Shown here: piece by piece, positions 35,201-35,368 of the stretch
Layout: each line of letters opens with the position of its first letter
How positions within the stretch are numbered: position 1 is the stretch's first letter
From: Oscillatoria sp. SIO1A7
GTDB lineage: Bacteria > Cyanobacteriota > Cyanobacteriia > Cyanobacteriales > Laspinemataceae
Assembly: GCA_010672965.1 (NCBI GenBank)
Contig: JAAHFN010000069.1
Location: forward strand, 1-35,368
Direction: 5' to 3'
DNA length: 35,368 nt
Translations under genes and position numbers: made by a program
The notes under the pieces: generated by a model
The model's input: only the letters and a program-made list of their open reading frames with translations
Database searches by the model: none
Told to the model about the DNA's origin: nothing

Positions 35201-35368
35201 TGTCCCTGTATCCCCTTTGCTATCGTCGGCAAACTTGGCCAAAGCAATCTCTGAGGGGCTCTCAGACGAAACCGCGATCGCCTCTGTCCCTGTATTCCCT
35301 TTGCTATCGTCGGCAAATTTTGCTTGTGCAATCCCCGAGCTTCCCTCAGACGAAACCGCGATCGCAGA
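29237..35368 (-). CDS. Giant repeat protein at the head of the eCIS genes, N-terminus off window
   Basis: At least 2043 residues are visible, because the frame stays open through the right edge; a TTG at 35242 sits inside the repeats and is not a credible start. No known domain was recognised. From N to C: about 1000 residues of 41-residue repeats (ATVTQLASSYSEGGNETP...LEMPLVNPAISEENATVLP) alternating with QAKFADDSKGD...AIAVSS repeats; a YEIEPDPGG/YSTEPYSKVYG segment; about 235 residues of GLPSSRLSDSGLPVSRLS repeats; then a non-repetitive C-terminal part with TGVRTPLVLLVAASQQG, a QISQQ tract, and a charged helix LEALANKVERKLLRRWSVEKERRG. Ser, Glu, Pro and Gly dominate, so most of it should be disordered or extended. 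It overlaps the LysM gene by 10 bases. Possible roles are scaffold, length gauge or surface anchor. Confidence 0.85.
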   Translation of the reverse strand, partial: SAIAVSSEGSSGIAQAKFADDSKGNTGTEAIAVSSESPSEIALAKFADDSKGDTGTEAIVVSSEGSSGIADEDATVTHPAISGENATVLPKEDATVTQLASSYSEGGNETPPLEMPLVNPAISEENATVLPKEDATVTQLASSYSEGGNETPPLEMPLVNPAISEENATVLPKEDATVTQLASSYSEGGNETPPLEMPLVNPAISEENATVLPKEDVTATQLASSYSEGGNETPALEMPLVNPATSGENATVLPKEDVTGTSARAQVSSQSGSQIVQAKFADDSKGDAISEAIAVSSESPSEIARVKFTSQSKGDAISEAIAVSPGSDSEIADEDATVTQLASSYSEGGNETPALEMPLVNPTISEENATVLPNTDATVTQLASSYSEGGNENTALEMPLVNPATSGENATVLPKEDVTGTSARAQVSSQSGSQIVQAKFADDSKGDAISEAIAVSSESPSEIARVKFTSQSKGDAISSAIAVSPGSDSEIADEDATVTQLASSYSEGGNETPPLEMPLVNTAISGENATVLQGVDVTATQLASSYSEGGNETPALEMPLVNPTISEENATVLPNTDATVTQLASSTSEGGNENTALEMPLVNPTISEENATVLPKEDVTGTSARAQVSSQSGSQIVQAKFADDSKGDAISEAIAVSSESPSEIARVKFTSQSKGDAISEAIAVSPGSDSEIADEDATVTQLASSYSEGGNETPALEMPLVNPTISEENATVLPNTDATVTQLASSYSEGGNENTALEMPLVNPTISGENATVLPKEDVTGTSARAQVSSQSGSQIIQAKFADDSKGDAISEAIAVSSEGSSGIAQAKFAEESKGSLADPGAVLPGAVLPLWGVESGENQSEAGQVLYQLGDRQSQPLEMPLVNPAISGENATVLPNPNADDVTPSQLASASSQRGNETPALEMPLVNPAISGETATVLPNTNDVTPSQLARGSSQRGNETPALEMPLVNPAISGENATVLPNTNADDVTPSQLARGSSQRGNETPALEMPLVNPAISGETATVLPNTNDVTPTFRSGESLPVGRNSDSLPIPKSRKDKAKFTSDSIGDVGADPIAVSSQSGSGAIAPGKFTSDSIGDVGTDPIAVSPQSGSGIVQAKFSSESKGDGVADRAVLPGAVLPLSGVESGDNQSEAGQVLSLRESRQSQPLEMPLVNPAIATENIAPLPDGDAATTQLASTSKRYASGSYEIEPDPGGPYEIEPDPSGPYSSLHYAKDATLPLLKNQPNQQKEELGQTVQRQTKDSALVSGETIPGLASPLGPEVTPARAPISTQGSSGAIVQAQFISESKGHKGTDSVTILPDSRLPNSELPASRVRPRENREGLEMLSQGSKETLPDSQMPLVGRAGARENIAPIPNAIASGISPVGKSLPIDRKDSSPIHPEPYSAEPDPGGTYSTEPYSKVYGSKVYGTEPDPGGAYSTEPYSKVYGSKVYGTEPDPGEPYTIDDRSLPLVKSQPVQQEQELEQTRKQGSQKSAIPATKTVPSSVDALESEVAPAKAPIAIESKLPGPIVQAKFTSESNAYGGINPVTILPSSKLPSPRLPYPGLPSSRLPVSDSGLPSSRLSDSGLPVSRLSDSGLPSSRLSDSGLPVSRLSDSGLPSSGLPVSRLSNPGLPSSRLPVSRLSDSGLPSLPSSRLSNPGLPSLPSPRLPDSGLPSLPSSRLSDSGLPNSGLPASRLSNPGLPSSGLPVSRLSNPGLPSLPSSRLSDSGLPVSRLSNPGLPSLPSSRLSDSGLPSSGLPVSRLSDSGLPVSRLSDSGLPDSRLPVSRVGAGKKQSEGLDMPWQGEELRQQKRENSLLAFKDTESSLPVVQVAGASGPDLDRESNSAIAKQQSGATAIAPSRSAAMEATASLRSKADRELFSSNSSVATTSEAGQSAIRALRSTIFPKAANWTGVRTPLVLLVAASQQGLIEEGRNAGGQSYSRLGQTIAGSANRGVAQQVYEQIYEQISQQISQQISQQVSQQVSQQTAIAAKNGTAGGGLGANGNGSATELMDLEALANKVERKLLRRWSVEKERRGLRRWH
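29408..29490 (-). repeat. 12-bp tandem repeat encoding QISQ/QVSQ
   Basis: Six or so copies of TTGCTGGGAAAC/T encode QQVSQQVSQQISQQIS near the C-terminus of the giant protein. The four-residue period suits a helix with one Ile/Val face. Confidence 0.9.
30011..30720 (-). repeat. GLPxSRLSD repeat tract
   Basis: More than 40 short units of AGTCTCGAAACTGGCAATCC type, eight to ten residues each (GLPSSRLSD, GLPVSRLSN), with higher-order duplications such as GLPSLPSSRLSDSGLPVSRL. Unit lengths vary but all stay in frame. Confidence 0.93.
32250..35368 (-). repeat. 41-residue (123-bp) tandem repeats and 480/603-bp higher-order repeats
   Basis: The phrase TCGCGTTTTCC recurs at 34741, 34864, 34987 and 35110, exactly 123 bases apart. 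Larger blocks carrying CCACTCTGGCTAGAAACC begin at 32991, 33471, 34074 and 34554, spaced 480, 603 and 480 bases; 603 is 480 plus one 123-bp unit. Units are nearly identical at DNA level, and each AIAV segment carries a HIP1 octamer. Confidence 0.93.

Noticed and set aside
35240-35242. TTG codon as start of the giant protein
   Set aside because: The frame continues upstream to the window edge with the same repeats (AVSSESPSEIA), so the true start lies outside.
32250-35368. Regular repeats resembling a CRISPR array
   Set aside because: Periods are 123 and 480/603 bases, whole units repeat without unique spacers, and all units stay in one reading frame with multiples of three; this is a repeat protein.
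11139-35368. Shared 'IQAK/VQAK' motif between cargo leaders and the giant protein
   Set aside because: Only four residues match and the surrounding sequences differ; likely chance in low-complexity protein.

Overview
The window comes from a cyanobacterium, most likely a filamentous, Oscillatoriales-type one. It opens with the 3' end of psbA (photosystem II D1). It is rich in the HIP1 octamer GCGATCGC and carries repeat types common in filamentous cyanobacteria: heptamer arrays (TACACCC/GGGTGTA), AAACCGGGTTT palindromes, AGCTGAAAGCTGAT-type 14-mers and MITE-like elements. Species cannot be assigned from the sequence alone.

Left third (1-8054), housekeeping and accessory genes: psbA 3' end with a strong terminator; a repeat-rich spacer; an exported TPR protein; a single-domain response regulator on the minus strand; a GyrA/ParC-type topoisomerase subunit; an inverted heptamer-repeat spacer; then a minus-strand group in which threonine synthase is flanked by two ubiquitin-like sulfur carriers, one CysO-like (ends AVAGG) and one MoaD-like (ends PPVSGG). 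The spacer 8055-8566 has a near-consensus sigma70 promoter firing into DNA without an ORF, a candidate small RNA.

Right three quarters (8567-35368), all on the minus strand: the downstream part of an extracellular-type contractile injection system (eCIS; the AFP/PVC/MAC family, which also includes the thylakoid-anchored systems described in cyanobacteria). In transcription order, right to left: a giant repeat protein (N-terminus off the window), a LysM tail protein (Cis7/Afp7-like), a spike split into a gp27-like and a gp5-like gene (Cis8), gp25 (Cis9), a very large baseplate J protein with disordered insertions (Cis11), a second baseplate J protein (Cis12), tail protein I, a collar-domain fibre with a Gly-Asn tail, a PAAR-like tip (Cis10/Afp10-like), a small coiled-coil protein, three candidate cargo proteins, and the AAA+ ATPase (Cis15-like). 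The first genes are tightly packed, with overlaps or gaps of a few bases; the cargo and ATPase genes have their own spacers. Sheath and tube genes are not seen and would be expected beyond the right edge.

The most interesting part is the cargo cluster. Three proteins share a roughly 115-residue N-terminal module, including a KLTLGAVGDKYEQEADRVAAEV stretch in which only one position varies. Two continue into a DUF4157 HExxH domain and then diverge: one into a region resembling RNase A-like CDI toxins, one into an unrecognised domain. The third lacks the HExxH core and is fused directly to a class-3 lipase with a GHSLGG nucleophile motif. This looks like a mix-and-match delivery leader with exchangeable toxic domains.

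A second theme is that the eCIS block is unusually full of in-frame tandem repeats: 41-aa and GLPxSRL repeats in the giant protein, WNPNQP/LERLER/DSQDIE tracts in Cis11, (Gly-Asn)n in the fibre, QQQPQQET in one cargo, and palindromic repeat insertions in the ATPase.
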